DNA from: Bacteroidota bacterium
GTDB lineage: Bacteria > Bacteroidota > Bacteroidia > Chitinophagales > Chitinophagaceae
DNA: 31,461 nucleotides
Direction: 5' to 3'
NCBI GenBank assembly: GCA_023429825.1
Contig: JAEZDC010000016.1
Span: forward strand, 1 to 31,461
Shown here piece by piece: positions 18,202-25,496 of this stretch. Within the stretch, counting starts at the first letter, position 1, and each line of letters begins with the position of its first letter. A model generated the notes under the pieces. That model saw only the letters and a list, made by a program, of their open reading frames with translations. It was not told the origin of the DNA and searched no databases. The position numbers were made by a program, and so were the translations under genes.

Positions 18202-20046
18202 TTAAACTTTCCTGTGAACAGAATGCCAGTTAATCAGAGAAAACAGGCTCCATATAAACCAACTCCAGTCAATTTTTCCTGAATAGTGTTGTTTTAATAG
18301 TTTCTCTATTTGATCCGAATCAAAAAAAGGCTTTAGCTCTGAAGGCATTCCAAGTAACTTATTGTGTATGTCTTTTTTTAGCGGGCCTCTAATCCATTCT
18401 CCTAGTGGAATCGTGAAGCCTTTTTTTGGTTGATAAACTAATGAAGGATCAGATACAGAAGCGAGCATTTTCTTTAGGTTCACCTTTCCTTCACCGTTAG
18501 AAATACATTCCGTATGAGGAAGTTGACTGCTATACTGTATAATGGCATTGCTAAGAAAGGGTACCCGTACTTCAAGTGTATGATACATACTTGCTCTATC
18601 TACCTTTAAAAGTATACGCTGAAGATGAATGTCGTATTCTAGTTTTCTCACCAATCTCATTATTTGTGCTTCAGTGAGTGATGGGCTTCTAGCTTCCTCT
18701 ACTATTTCATTGTAAAAAAAAGCAGGTGTTGCTTTTCCTTTGAAAAGTTTCGGAATCCAATAATCTGCACCGGTTATGTACAATGATCGGTAATAATATG
18801 ATGCAGGATCATCAACTTCTATATGCCTCCTTCTTAATACTCTCTCTTTCGAAAAGAGTTTTTGTGTTATCAATTTAATCATCCGCAAACTTTTCGGATG
18901 CCTGAAAGCTTTTGCCTCGTTTAGCATGCGAGCAGATCTTGGATACCCCCAAAAAAGTTCATCTCCCCCGTCTCCGCTTAAGGCTACAGTAACATGCTCT
19001 TTAGCAAATTTTGATAATATTAGAGTTGGAATAGAAGAAAAATCAGCAAAAGGTTCAGAAAAGGCTTTAGTGTTACCTGCAATTACATCTAATAGATCTC
19101 CTTCCGAGATGTGCTTGCAATAATGGGATGTTTTAAAAATTGTTGCATACGAATTTGCAGCGTCACTTTCATCTAGCGACTTATCTTCGAGACCAATATT
19201 GAAGGATTTTATACGCATCTCTTTTGATGCATAGTATGATACAAGCGGACTATCTACACCTCCCGACATAAATGTACCGATTGGAACATCGGAGACAAGT
19301 TGCTCTCTTACTTTGACAGCAAGCAAATCATCAAGAGACGCTTTAGGTCTAACCTGGTCAATCAAAGGATAAGTATAATATTTAGTAGTGCTAATGCCAG
19401 TTGCGGAGACTAAAGAATAATATCCATGCGGAAGCAACCATGTATTTGAAACTACTCCGGTGTTTTCAGGCACATATCCAAGGGATAAATAAGCTCCCAA
19501 TGCCCCTTCATCGATGCTGTTATTACTGATATAACGATGTTTTATTACATGGTCATACTGAGAACTAAATACAATTCCGTTGTAGGATTTTCCAATATAC
19601 AAAGGTTTGATACCAGCTCTGTCTCTCGCTAACAATAAAACATTCTGCCTTACATCGTAAAATGCGAAAGCAAACATGCCATCTGCATTTTCTAATACAT
19701 AATTAAACCCAAGCTCTATCAGGGAATATAGCAACACTTCTGTGTCTGAAGTTGTTTTAAAATATATACCCTTACCCTGTAGTTGATCTTTAAAAAACGG
19801 CGTATTATAAATCTCTCCGTTAAAAGCAATGGAATAATTCTTATCATCTGATATCATTGGTTGATCTGCACCAGGCGACAGATCTCTTATAGCAAGCCTA
19901 GTAAACCCGACAATATAATTTTGATGCTCCCATGTTTTTTTTGAATCAGCTCCGCGATGCTTCATAGTACAAAGAGAATCTTCAACAAATCTTTTCTCTT
20001 TATAGGCGGAGTCTTTGAAGTTAAATATGCCTACAATACCACACAT
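18202..20046 (-). CDS. Glutamine-dependent asparagine synthase (AsnB-like) within the glycan cluster
   Basis: The 614-residue protein has an N-terminal glutaminase domain with the catalytic Cys2 (MCGIVGIFNF). HRGADS and FNGEIYNTPFF are typical glutaminase signatures. The C-terminal synthetase domain has its PPi-loop SGGVDSPLVSYYA near residues 256-268 and VALSGDGGDELFWGYPR near 350-366. The length is normal and both active sites look intact. AsnB amidates aspartate. In polysaccharide clusters relatives such as WbpS of Pseudomonas aeruginosa are thought to amidate the carboxyl group of a uronic acid. Because the gene sits between glycosyltransferase genes with a 1-bp overlap upstream and a 1-bp gap downstream, sugar amidation is the more likely role here. 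That role is inference. Confidence 0.93.
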   Translation of the reverse strand: MCGIVGIFNFKDSAYKEKRFVEDSLCTMKHRGADSKKTWEHQNYIVGFTRLAIRDLSPGADQPMISDDKNYSIAFNGEIYNTPFFKDQLQGKGIYFKTTSDTEVLLYSLIELGFNYVLENADGMFAFAFYDVRQNVLLLARDRAGIKPLYIGKSYNGIVFSSQYDHVIKHRYISNNSIDEGALGAYLSLGYVPENTGVVSNTWLLPHGYYSLVSATGISTTKYYTYPLIDQVRPKASLDDLLAVKVREQLVSDVPIGTFMSGGVDSPLVSYYASKEMRIKSFNIGLEDKSLDESDAANSYATIFKTSHYCKHISEGDLLDVIAGNTKAFSEPFADFSSIPTLILSKFAKEHVTVALSGDGGDELFWGYPRSARMLNEAKAFRHPKSLRMIKLITQKLFSKERVLRRRHIEVDDPASYYYRSLYITGADYWIPKLFKGKATPAFFYNEIVEEARSPSLTEAQIMRLVRKLEYDIHLQRILLKVDRASMYHTLEVRVPFLSNAIIQYSSQLPHTECISNGEGKVNLKKMLASVSDPSLVYQPKKGFTIPLGEWIRGPLKKDIHNKLLGMPSELKPFFDSDQIEKLLKQHYSGKIDWSWFIWSLFSLINWHSVHRKV

Positions 20047-21305
20047 TAGTGATTCCTGGCTGAATTATTATGTTTAAAAACTTCAATTGCATCTTCAAAA
20101 GCCTTTCTATAATGGAACGCTATAGTATCCCAGGTATATTTTTTTTTTACTTTCTGATACCCGTTAAAACCTAATTGCATTCTTAATTTACTGTCTTCTG
20201 CTAACTTATAGATCTTATCTGCTAAATCCGTGACATTATTAGGTGACACCAGCAATCCATCTTTATTATCTGAAATAACAGATGCGATAGCTCCTATATT
20301 CATTCCTATTATAGGTTTCTTACATGCCCAGGCTTCTAAAAAAACAATTCCAAAAGATTCACTTACCGAAGGAAGAACGAAAATATCCAACGCATGAAAA
20401 AGCTTTGTCTTCTCGTCCTCGCTTATATCAGTTTGGAACAATATTTTTTGTTCGTAATTAGTTACTGATTCAGTAGCAATAGCATAAAGCTCATCCATGT
20501 GCTCATTTCCGTGGCCTGCGATTAACAATTTAACGTTCGATGACGCAGGAAGTAATCCAAAAGCTTTTATTAACACGTCTATGCTTTTATGCTTTTGAAT
20601 TCTGCCAATATAACCAATCAATATTTCATTCTCATCTATGTTGAGTTTTCTCCTATATTGATCACGATCTATGTTTTCATACGCTTCCACATCAACACCA
20701 CACCCAACAACTTTAATCTTGCTGTGCAAAATACCTGAGTCAGTCAAGCGTTTCTTTTCATATTCAGTATTAGCGATGTAAATATCGCTGGCTTGTATAA
20801 TTTTAAAGGACTCACTACTAATATTCTCGCAGCTCAGATCAAAATGAATAGCTCCTTGTAAAATAAAGGGCTTTGCATTCTTCACCCTATTTCTCATTAA
20901 TGGATACTGTGTAAAAGAATAATTGAGAGAAGATGCCAGAATAACATCCGCATCCGTTTCGTTTAAAGATCGTATTAAAGAAGGAGACCATGGGCCATAC
21001 AAATACCTCTCGATAAAAGCACTTTGAGGTAAACCAAGTTTATACCTGATCTTTTTTACTAATCTTAAAAATCCAAGATGAAATCTATAAAAGGAATACC
21101 TTTTAATCAAAACCCCGTTTAACGATTCCTCTTTTGGAAAAATTCTTTTAAAGCTTTTGCTATGTGGGCTGAAATAAGAGTTGGTTGTGTAGATCGTAAA
21201 TTCATCTCCATATTCACTTACACATTTCTCAGCAACAGATTGAAGCAACACTTGGGTACCGCCAATTGAAGGGAAATAATTATGCACCACTACTGCTACT
21301 TTCAT
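20046..21305 (-). CDS. Family 4 glycosyltransferase
   Basis: The 419-residue GT-B protein has the glycine-rich N-terminal motif of GT4 (VVHNYFPSIGGTQVLLQ, residues 5-21). It continues with ILIGYIGRIQKHKSIDVLIKA near 228-248, KLLIAGHGNE near 258-267, and a canonical EX7E pair in SVSESFGIVFLEAWACKKPI near 314-333. It shares TAATG coupling with the asparagine synthase gene downstream. The overall look is that of a retaining transferase using a nucleotide sugar. Specificity cannot be predicted. Confidence 0.92.
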   Translation of the reverse strand: MKVAVVVHNYFPSIGGTQVLLQSVAEKCVSEYGDEFTIYTTNSYFSPHSKSFKRIFPKEESLNGVLIKRYSFYRFHLGFLRLVKKIRYKLGLPQSAFIERYLYGPWSPSLIRSLNETDADVILASSLNYSFTQYPLMRNRVKNAKPFILQGAIHFDLSCENISSESFKIIQASDIYIANTEYEKKRLTDSGILHSKIKVVGCGVDVEAYENIDRDQYRRKLNIDENEILIGYIGRIQKHKSIDVLIKAFGLLPASSNVKLLIAGHGNEHMDELYAIATESVTNYEQKILFQTDISEDEKTKLFHALDIFVLPSVSESFGIVFLEAWACKKPIIGMNIGAIASVISDNKDGLLVSPNNVTDLADKIYKLAEDSKLRMQLGFNGYQKVKKKYTWDTIAFHYRKAFEDAIEVFKHNNSARNH

Positions 21306-21309
21306 TCAA

Positions 21310-22710
21310 TCAATTAAAATCAGCTTCGAAAAGTTGCTGTTTTAGCGCCTGAACAACCCGTTCCATATTATTTCCGTCTTTATAGGTTATTATCTCTTCC
21401 AAAATAACATTGCTTTTATCTGAAGATGTTTGAGGGTTAGCTAAACAGCTTATGATGTGTTCAATTAATTCTTTCTTAGAATTGGCTAGCAGGAGCCCTC
21501 CAGTTGCAATTATGGGTAAAAAGTGCTCCTGGTAATACATCATTCTTAAAGCAGCGGAGGCATTCGTATCATTTGGAATGTATGCAGGTCCTATTTGTGG
21601 CTTGGAGTAAGCGCTTCCGTCAACCGTCATTGTTGAGCAAAGATTAATGTGAACATCTGTATATGCCAGGGTTGAACACAGTTTTTTGATATCATCATCA
21701 GTAATATTCACAAAACCCGCTTTGTCCTTGCCCGTCCATGATTTATCATAGACAATATGGTGAGAGGGTCCGATAACAGTCTTCCACCTTTCTATATCAT
21801 CCATTGGATGGCATCTAAATAAAACAACAGCATTACTAATTAATCCGTCGTTGAGTGCATCTATAATATCTCTGAGTATTAACGGTTCTATTGGAAATAA
21901 ACTCTTCGGTCCGCCGGCATACAAAATGATTTTTCTTTTGTCCTCTGGTTGAATGCCTACTTTCTTTCGCCAAATTTGTTCAGGTAAAAGGTTATCTGTC
22001 TTAAAATAAAAATCGAATTGTGGAGCACCCGTAATGTAAACAGAACGCTGTTTCGATGTAGGATATATTCGATAGAGTTCACGTTCATTGTACTTGTTCC
22101 ACAGAAGATATGCATCATAAATCACCGGGATCCAGCCTCGCTTGGTGAGATTATCGAAAGATAAAATACCAGCTATCATTTTCTTGTTTTTGGCCTGACA
22201 AGCTCTAAGTAATAAATCCTCCTGAATATGAAACGGCGTTAATGTAAAAACAGCATCAATATTTAATTGATCGATAAAATTGCTAAGCGCATTATAGTTC
22301 GTCGCTGTAACTAATAATTCTTTTTCCTTTTTGAAAAGTCGTTGGATACTACCAGGGATATACAGCTTACAAATGTTATAAAATATCCGAAGGTTTCTTA
22401 ATGCTTTAGTTTTCCAATTTGCGAATCCATCAACATATTTTTCCTGAATTTTTGTAGAAGGGCTTTTCAGTTGAAAATACTTAAACCATATATTGATTTT
22501 CTTCCTTGCATCGTTATACAATGGCTCTCTTTTGCTTATTGGGATAACGTGTACCTCATAACCATTATGAGACAACTCTTTTACCAGAACTGTTTCCTCC
22601 CATGCAATTGCGATCACAGGAGTACAAAACGATCTCAATTTTTCCAGCAGCCCGGTTCTTACAATATACCTTATTGAAAAACTGAATGAAATCGTGATTA
22701 GTAACCGCAT
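21310..22710 (-). CDS. Unrecognised GT-B-like protein of the polysaccharide cluster
   Basis: I do not recognise the family of this 466-residue protein. Its layout suggests a GT-B fold. A first strand MRLLITISFSFSIRYI is followed by a glycine-containing turn. A linker strand RKIILYAGGPKSLFP lies near 255-269, VVLFRCHPMDDIERW near 295-309, and a donor-site-like segment INLCSTMTVDGSAYSKPQIGP near 352-372. The last three resemble the arrangement in CDP-glycerol glycerophosphotransferase-like and UDP-GlcNAc epimerase-like proteins. No signal peptide or firm membrane helix is present. It sits directly after the ABC transporter ATPase gene with a 1-bp TAATG overlap, which may place its product at the stage of chain completion or chain tagging for export. 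That placement is inference. Confidence 0.65.
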   Translation of the reverse strand: MRLLITISFSFSIRYIVRTGLLEKLRSFCTPVIAIAWEETVLVKELSHNGYEVHVIPISKREPLYNDARKKINIWFKYFQLKSPSTKIQEKYVDGFANWKTKALRNLRIFYNICKLYIPGSIQRLFKKEKELLVTATNYNALSNFIDQLNIDAVFTLTPFHIQEDLLLRACQAKNKKMIAGILSFDNLTKRGWIPVIYDAYLLWNKYNERELYRIYPTSKQRSVYITGAPQFDFYFKTDNLLPEQIWRKKVGIQPEDKRKIILYAGGPKSLFPIEPLILRDIIDALNDGLISNAVVLFRCHPMDDIERWKTVIGPSHHIVYDKSWTGKDKAGFVNITDDDIKKLCSTLAYTDVHINLCSTMTVDGSAYSKPQIGPAYIPNDTNASAALRMMYYQEHFLPIIATGGLLLANSKKELIEHIISCLANPQTSSDKSNVILEEIITYKDGNNMERVVQALKQQLFEADFN

Positions 22711-23981
22711 TATTTTATCTCCCAGGTATGATACGTAAGGAATCCGTTCTTTAATGATTCACTTAGCTTTCCTGTACCAAAAAAATCCCCTTTTTCCACA
22801 TCAATTGTAACGATTGATTCAGCGGCATCAGTGATCTCCTGGTCATATTTTAAATTAAAATCCACCGTATACCTTCCAGGCAAAAGCGGAAAATGTGGAA
22901 TAGAAATAACTATCTCTCCTTCCCTGCTGAGTTTGATTATTCCTTCGTATGAGTCTCGTGACAGTAAATTAATTACTTGTTGATGTAAGTTATTTCGAAA
23001 AATAAGATTCACTACAGGATGAGGCCCTTGTTCATGCATTTTATACAGCATTCTTAATTGAATATTCATGCCGGTTTTGACAATTTTTAGAGGCACGTTT
23101 TTTTCATCCAAAAATTCTAATCCAACTAAGATAAATTTTCCATTTCCTTTTCTTCTATGCATCAATTGGGCGTCATTCAGTTGATCCATGTTTCCTACAT
23201 TTTGCAGATAGAAATCTATTACCGAAGAGGGATCTCCTTCCTTTATAATTTTGCCTTGCTCTAATAAAATAGCTCTGTCGCACATTTTTTTAACAGCAGC
23301 CATATCATGCGATACAAATATTACGGTTCTTCCTTCACCCTTGGATACCTGCTCCATTTTGCCAACGCACTTCTTTTGAAATTCAGCATCCCCTACTGCA
23401 AGTACTTCATCTATTATCAATATTTCAGGGTTCAAATGCGCTGCCACTGCAAACGCCAACCTCACCTTCATTCCACTCGAATATCTTTTAACGGGCGTGT
23501 CAATGAATTTTTGTATTCCGGAAAATTCTATAATGCTATCAAATTCTTTATCAATTTCTTTTTTTGTAAGCCCAAGTATAGTTCCATTTAAATAAATGTT
23601 TTCTTTACCGGTTAATTCAGGATTGAATCCGGTGCCCACCTCTAACAAACTGGCTACTCTTCCATAAAGATCTATACGTCCATAAGTAGGTTGTGTAATG
23701 CGGGAGAGCATCTTCAACAAGGTGCTTTTGCCTGCGCCATTTTTTCCTATGATTCCAAGTACTTCTCCTTTTTTTACTTCGAAGGTAATATCTCTATTTG
23801 CCCAGAAAATTGATTCATCTGAGGGATTGGCTTTCTTTAAGGCTTTAATACTTTTGTAATTTCTAAATGGATATATTAATGAAGAAAGTATAGCATCGAT
23901 CAGTGTCTTCTCACGTCGGTCCACAATACCCAATGAGTAAGCCTTACTCAAACCCGAAACCTTTACAGTGAGATTGCTCAT
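22710..23981 (-). CDS. Polysaccharide ABC transporter ATP-binding protein, Wzt-like with C-terminal domain
   Basis: In the 423-residue protein the ABC domain has Walker A GKNGAGKST (79-87), the signature YSSGMKVRLAFA near 165, Walker B ILIIDEVLAVGD near 184-195, and the switch His in VSHD near 221. After about residue 270 a beta-rich domain of 150 residues follows. In Wzt proteins that domain binds the modified non-reducing end of the O-antigen before export. This suggests that the chain made here carries a terminal modification. The gene lies 3 bp after the permease gene and precedes the unrecognised GT-B-like gene. The transporter call is firm. The ligand is inferred. Confidence 0.94.
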   Translation of the reverse strand: MSNLTVKVSGLSKAYSLGIVDRREKTLIDAILSSLIYPFRNYKSIKALKKANPSDESIFWANRDITFEVKKGEVLGIIGKNGAGKSTLLKMLSRITQPTYGRIDLYGRVASLLEVGTGFNPELTGKENIYLNGTILGLTKKEIDKEFDSIIEFSGIQKFIDTPVKRYSSGMKVRLAFAVAAHLNPEILIIDEVLAVGDAEFQKKCVGKMEQVSKGEGRTVIFVSHDMAAVKKMCDRAILLEQGKIIKEGDPSSVIDFYLQNVGNMDQLNDAQLMHRRKGNGKFILVGLEFLDEKNVPLKIVKTGMNIQLRMLYKMHEQGPHPVVNLIFRNNLHQQVINLLSRDSYEGIIKLSREGEIVISIPHFPLLPGRYTVDFNLKYDQEITDAAESIVTIDVEKGDFFGTGKLSESLKNGFLTYHTWEIK

Positions 23982-23984
23982 TAC

Positions 23985-24833
23985 TTAAGCTATATCAGCG
24001 AAATAATTTTCAGTCTTTCTAAAATACCAAACACCGGAAATAAATATCACTATACTTGCAGTGATACTTATGGAGATAAGCATCCATGGATATTCAGCCT
24101 CGTACGTGAAAGCCTTTCTAAAAGCTTCAATAGCACCTACCATTGGATAGCATCCGTAAATATGGTATACAACTTCTCCAAATTTGTCTTTAACCATAGA
24201 AGTTGGAAATGCAACGGGCGCCACATACATCAACACTGGCAAGAAAAAATTTATTGCAAATCGAAAGTCTCTGTATTGTAACGCCAGCGATGAGAACCAA
24301 AACCCCAACCCTGAAGCGGTAAGGATTATTATTAGGAGTGGTATTGGTAAATAAAGAATGTTAATCCCCGGGTAATAACCAAAGTATATCATGAGAGCTG
24401 CCAGAATAATTAAGGAGATGGTGAAGTCTAGTAATTTCGAAATTATAGGTGTGATTGGAATGAATAATCGCGGAAAATAAACTTTTGTAAAAATACCGGA
24501 TGCACCTATCAAACTTGTAGAAGCAGAATTAAGGGCATTTGAAAAGTATGTCCAGGGAATTATTGCAAGCGAAGAAAAAATCACATAAGGCATTCCATCA
24601 ATATCTGGTTTAATACCTGCAATAGATCCGAAAATAAAAGAGAAGATAAGGATTTGAATCAGCGGGTTAATGATAGCCCATGCGAACCCAAATACCGTTT
24701 GCTTATACAAGACCGTTATATCTCTTAAGACGAGAAAATATAATAAATCCTTGTACCGCATTAGTTCTTTTAACGAAATAAACTTCCATCCGGAAGTTGG
24801 CTCAATAACAATATGTATCTTTTCATTAGTCAC
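23985..24833 (-). CDS. Polysaccharide ABC-2 type transporter permease (Wzm-like)
   Basis: The 282-residue permease has about six membrane segments. It carries the family signatures YFLVLRDITVLYKQTVFGFAW (about residues 33-53) and FAINFFLPVLMYVAPVAFP near 192-210. It would form the inner-membrane channel that moves a finished lipid-linked glycan outward with the Wzt-like ATPase encoded next to it. The start is GTG at 24833. No earlier ATG is in frame and no other start precedes the conserved region. The gap to the UpxY-like gene is 62 bp. Confidence 0.93.
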   Translation of the reverse strand: MTNEKIHIVIEPTSGWKFISLKELMRYKDLLYFLVLRDITVLYKQTVFGFAWAIINPLIQILIFSFIFGSIAGIKPDIDGMPYVIFSSLAIIPWTYFSNALNSASTSLIGASGIFTKVYFPRLFIPITPIISKLLDFTISLIILAALMIYFGYYPGINILYLPIPLLIIILTASGLGFWFSSLALQYRDFRFAINFFLPVLMYVAPVAFPTSMVKDKFGEVVYHIYGCYPMVGAIEAFRKAFTYEAEYPWMLISISITASIVIFISGVWYFRKTENYFADIA

Positions 24834-24895
24834 TACTCACTAATAATCCTAAGTTTTTCTGAGAGAAAAGTCGCGACCAGATAACGTACAAAAAA

Positions 24896-25396
24896 TTAAG
24901 TAAGCGGATATAAATATTCAACAGGGAACTCTACAATCATCACCTGGCCAAGGCTTTCTAATTTAACGTAAACCTTTTTACGACCACCCCTCACAACGAC
25001 ACCTTCTTTATCCATAAAAATCCCGTGAGTAACTCGAATTTTTGTGTCTTCATTAAACCCTTCAGCCGAAATAATACTTAATGAAGCTTCTTTTTCTGAA
25101 AGATATTTTTTTATAAGATCGACTTCTTCATCTTTAATTACTGCTGGCTTACCCAAATAATGAACAAAATTTAAAACTCCATCCGTCATCAACACCTTTG
25201 TTTTTTCTGTTTCATTAATATATACAAAAACATAAGATTTAAATAGTGGCTCCTCTACTATTTTCTTTCTATCGCTCCATTGTCGCAATACTTTCTGCAA
25301 TGGGCACCAGCTTTCAATTCCCTTTCTTGTTAAAACTGAATCTACTTTCTTTTCCCATCTGGGTTTTGTGTAGATCGCAAACCATTTCTTATCCAT
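24896..25396 (-). CDS. UpxY-like transcription antiterminator (NusG-like)
   Basis: The 166-residue form begins at the ATG giving MDKKWFAIYTKPRWEKKV. A TTG seven codons upstream is possible but less likely. Residues 1-105 form a NusG N-terminal domain (KPRWEKKVDSVLTRKGIESWCP; EPLFKSYVFVYI). The rest is a KOW-type domain (IRVTHGIFMDKEGVVVRGGRKKVYVKLE). UpxY proteins of Bacteroides act as locus-specific processive antiterminators of capsule operons. In those loci upxY is normally the first gene. Here it is third, after the Wza- and Wzc-like genes, and I see no UpxZ partner. The following genes form one run of over 21 kb with almost no gaps, which is the situation where such a factor is needed. 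Confidence 0.9.
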   Translation of the reverse strand: MDKKWFAIYTKPRWEKKVDSVLTRKGIESWCPLQKVLRQWSDRKKIVEEPLFKSYVFVYINETEKTKVLMTDGVLNFVHYLGKPAVIKDEEVDLIKKYLSEKEASLSIISAEGFNEDTKIRVTHGIFMDKEGVVVRGGRKKVYVKLESLGQVMIVEFPVEYLYPLT

Positions 25397-25419
25397 TTCC
25401 AAGCTTCTTTCATTCAAAT

Positions 25420-25482
25420 TTACAGCTTCGCCACCTCACTCACATGAGCGAATTCGGTAAGCATTAGTGTACATTTATTCAT
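25420..25482 (-). CDS. Possible 20-residue leader peptide ahead of the antiterminator gene
   Basis: The gap between the kinase gene and the UpxY-like gene contains a complete ATG-to-TAA frame of 20 codons (MNKCTLMLTEFAHVSEVAKL). It starts 14 bp after the kinase stop and ends 23 bp before the UpxY-like ATG. An inverted repeat (TTCGC at 25427-25431 and GCGAA at 25448-25452) lies inside it. A frame this short can arise by chance, and no run of one amino acid points to classical attenuation. Reported as a candidate only. Confidence 0.25.
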   Translation of the reverse strand: MNKCTLMLTEFAHVSEVAKL

Positions 25483-25496
25483 TATCTGGTTACTGT

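Noticed and set aside
24855..24869. Hairpin TTTTCT/AGAAAA between the UpxY-like and permease genes
   Set aside because: The stem has six pairs, nearly all A-T, and no T-run follows on the minus strand. Not a convincing terminator or leader structure.
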